6,049 nucleotides of DNA from Pseudomonadota bacterium (GTDB taxonomy: Bacteria; Pseudomonadota; Alphaproteobacteria; Caulobacterales; Caulobacteraceae). The notes beneath the pieces are model-generated. The model searched no databases, had not been told where the DNA came from, and saw only the letters and a list, made by a program, of their open reading frames with translations. The DNA is taken from the NCBI GenBank assembly GCA_023436945.1, contig JAEZHG010000215.1:1-6049 (forward strand). The letters run 5' to 3'. A program made the position numbers and the translations under genes. This document shows, piece after piece, positions 5,701-6,049 of the stretch (position 1 is the stretch's first letter; each line of letters starts with the position of its first letter).

Positions 5701-6049
5701 AGCAGTACCTGAACGAAGCCGATCCGGGCGACTACGACGAACTGGCCGGTGGCTTCAGCGGAACCCAGGCCTACCCGCGTGTCCGTCTGGCTTCGTCGCT
5801 GACCTGGCGTCCGAACGAGACCTGGAACATCAACTGGACCGCCGACTGGCAGTCCGCAACCAACATCGTCCGCCCGCGTGACTTCATCAACAACGCAGAC
5901 AGCCGTCTGGTTGACCAGATGAACACCGGCAACTTCACCCGCCACGACATCACGGTCCGCTACAACGTCCGTGACGACCTGACCGTGCGCGCCGGTGTTG
6001 TGAACGTCTTCGATGCCGAACAACGCGACATCCTGGGCACCACCATCAA
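2796..6049 (+). CDS. TonB-dependent outer-membrane receptor (C-terminus beyond the window)
   Basis: A large outer-membrane transporter that would import a scarce substrate into the periplasm using TonB/ExbBD energy; 1,084 codons are visible. A signal peptide covers residues 1-25 (MRLTRPHLLASTILAG..., likely cut after VAA). A TonB-box-like EIVVTGSRIRR (44-54) is followed by the plug domain (about 57-180), with LRSLGANRTLTLVDGRR (113-129) and VEIITGGASSVYGADAVSG (153-171). The rest is the 22-strand barrel with long loops. Late barrel features are FNTSVRVPNLAENYSP (about 749-764), GGNPNLQPEESESF and, near the edge, RAGVVNVFDAE. This last is the usual penultimate-strand motif, so only a few tens of residues should be missing. 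Eight cysteines form four close pairs (300/312, 559/593, 773/794, 885/896), likely loop disulfides. The EIVVTGSRIRR type is much expanded in Caulobacterales and sphingomonads. The ligand is unknown; neither a haem nor a siderophore signature is visible. The long AT-rich upstream region suggests its own promoter. Confidence 0.95.
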   Translation, partial: MRLTRPHLLASTILAGALAATGVAAQEAPAAPATAQDQASDLGEIVVTGSRIRRSAANAPTPLIQVTQEEILSTGQTSLIDYLATIPALSNSQVPSDTTGSSLNTGGLSLANLRSLGANRTLTLVDGRRHVGSSGGELSVDVDSIPRLLIQNVEIITGGASSVYGADAVSGVLNFILKKDFEGMEIDANYGLINDNGEATRRVSGLIGKNFMDDRLNVYAHAEWEKIDNVDSNDIDWIRRAPIRLGIDADPNSAVYDGVLDATMFYGVNRLDIQPWRQTTLANIQRPSALANPNVPYQDCFSNGGFSYAANCFGITPGKTFVYDGSVGRDANFGQRVGNTGINRPYNIGGDGMPLGEVAGFSRIPASESQRYQVGTNFRITDEINFHASAKYVTEETFMRGQPTFFDIDLDNGSYGANETNSIWGTSAFDLRWADNAFLPQNIKDAIANNRIDIYAPPTAGAQGELLESRALPIARHSLFGPERSQANKRDLQRYVVGFNGDHGQIGFMKRFGWDIGYTYGKAEIENIERAVDTQRMALAADAVVDTAGILGQAGAIVCRSTLLNAQGLEVADRHRGGLLTDTEYGRNSLRDCTPLNVFGAGNQSAEALQYIDAAVRVEEMNEQHQAIASMNTELWDLWGAGNLGFAFGGEWRKETTSAIGRSATAGDRLLFLNTGADFPEVSYESKELFTELSIPLFRDSKLGEYAELSGSYRWADYSTVGNVDVYGVNLVYRPIPDITFKTSFNTSVRVPNLAENYSPYGQTFANNFSDPCATANIVALDDQTKKANRIKNCTTLAAQQGLTFDFAGATDTNVDDFRPNYTSGIAGVSGGNPNLQPEESESFTFSTVFQPRFIPNLTLALDYYEIRIDKVIASVSAAGAAANCVDGAELNTEACATIFRTNPDIPFGMGAPSGDPIGGFIQQSFNYAALETRGLDFTGAYRLNTADWGKNWGEFDYRLSGSWLIEQKQYLNEADPGDYDELAGGFSGTQAYPRVRLASSLTWRPNETWNINWTADWQSATNIVRPRDFINNADSRLVDQMNTGNFTRHDITVRYNVRDDLTVRAGVVNVFDAEQRDILGTTI

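Noticed and set aside
2778..6023. Antisense open frame of 1,081 codons as a real gene
   Set aside because: It begins at a TTG within the receptor, mirrors its codon boundaries exactly, has no recognisable domain, and is explained by the receptor's avoidance of TTA, CTA and TCA. The plus-strand frame has a signal peptide, TonB box, plug and barrel motifs.
1..6049. CRISPR array, prophage, toxin-antitoxin pair or other defence system
   Set aside because: There are no spaced direct repeats, integrase, recombinase or small paired genes; the four coding regions are all recognisable metabolic or transport families.

Overview
The window looks like ordinary chromosome from a GC-rich alphaproteobacterium, most likely of the Caulobacterales (Asticcacaulis- or Brevundimonas-like). 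The basis is the codon choice (CTG, CGC and GCC preferred; TTA, CTA and TCA absent from a gene of more than 1,000 codons), promoter-like sites that fit the Caulobacter housekeeping pattern better than the E. coli one, and a very large TonB-dependent receptor of the type abundant in that order and in sphingomonads. The genus is inference only.

Layout from left to right. (1) Positions 1-308, minus strand, hold the first 102 codons of carA, the glutamine-hydrolysing subunit of carbamoyl-phosphate synthase. (2) Positions 309-393 are a short gap with a perfect 8-bp inverted repeat that may terminate the next gene and that overlaps a likely carA promoter. (3) Positions 394-1710, minus strand, encode a 12-helix APC-superfamily transporter closely resembling the arginine/agmatine antiporter AdiC and its relatives. 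(4) Positions 1711-1830 are a divergent intergenic region centred on a near-perfect inverted repeat. Its two arms can be read as the -35 and -10 boxes of two face-to-face promoters. (5) Positions 1831-2529, plus strand, encode a HAD-superfamily hydrolase with its catalytic motifs intact. (6) Positions 2530-2795 are an AT-rich gap (about 40% GC by hand count) with small inverted repeats, a possible promoter and no convincing gene. (7) Positions 2796-6049, plus strand, encode a TonB-dependent outer-membrane receptor of more than 1,084 residues that runs off the right edge close to its expected C-terminus.

How the genes relate: CarA supplies carbamoyl phosphate for arginine and pyrimidine synthesis. 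The neighbouring transporter resembles a basic amino acid/polyamine exchanger, so a link through arginine metabolism is possible but not shown. The hydrolase and the transporter may be co-regulated through the shared divergent region. The receptor has its own long upstream region and is probably a separate transcription unit. I see no mobile element, CRISPR array, tRNA, rRNA or clearly new multi-gene system. The most interesting points are the symmetric divergent promoter/operator at 1750-1778, the hairpin overlapping the carA promoter, the AT-rich island before the receptor, and the four cysteine pairs in the receptor.
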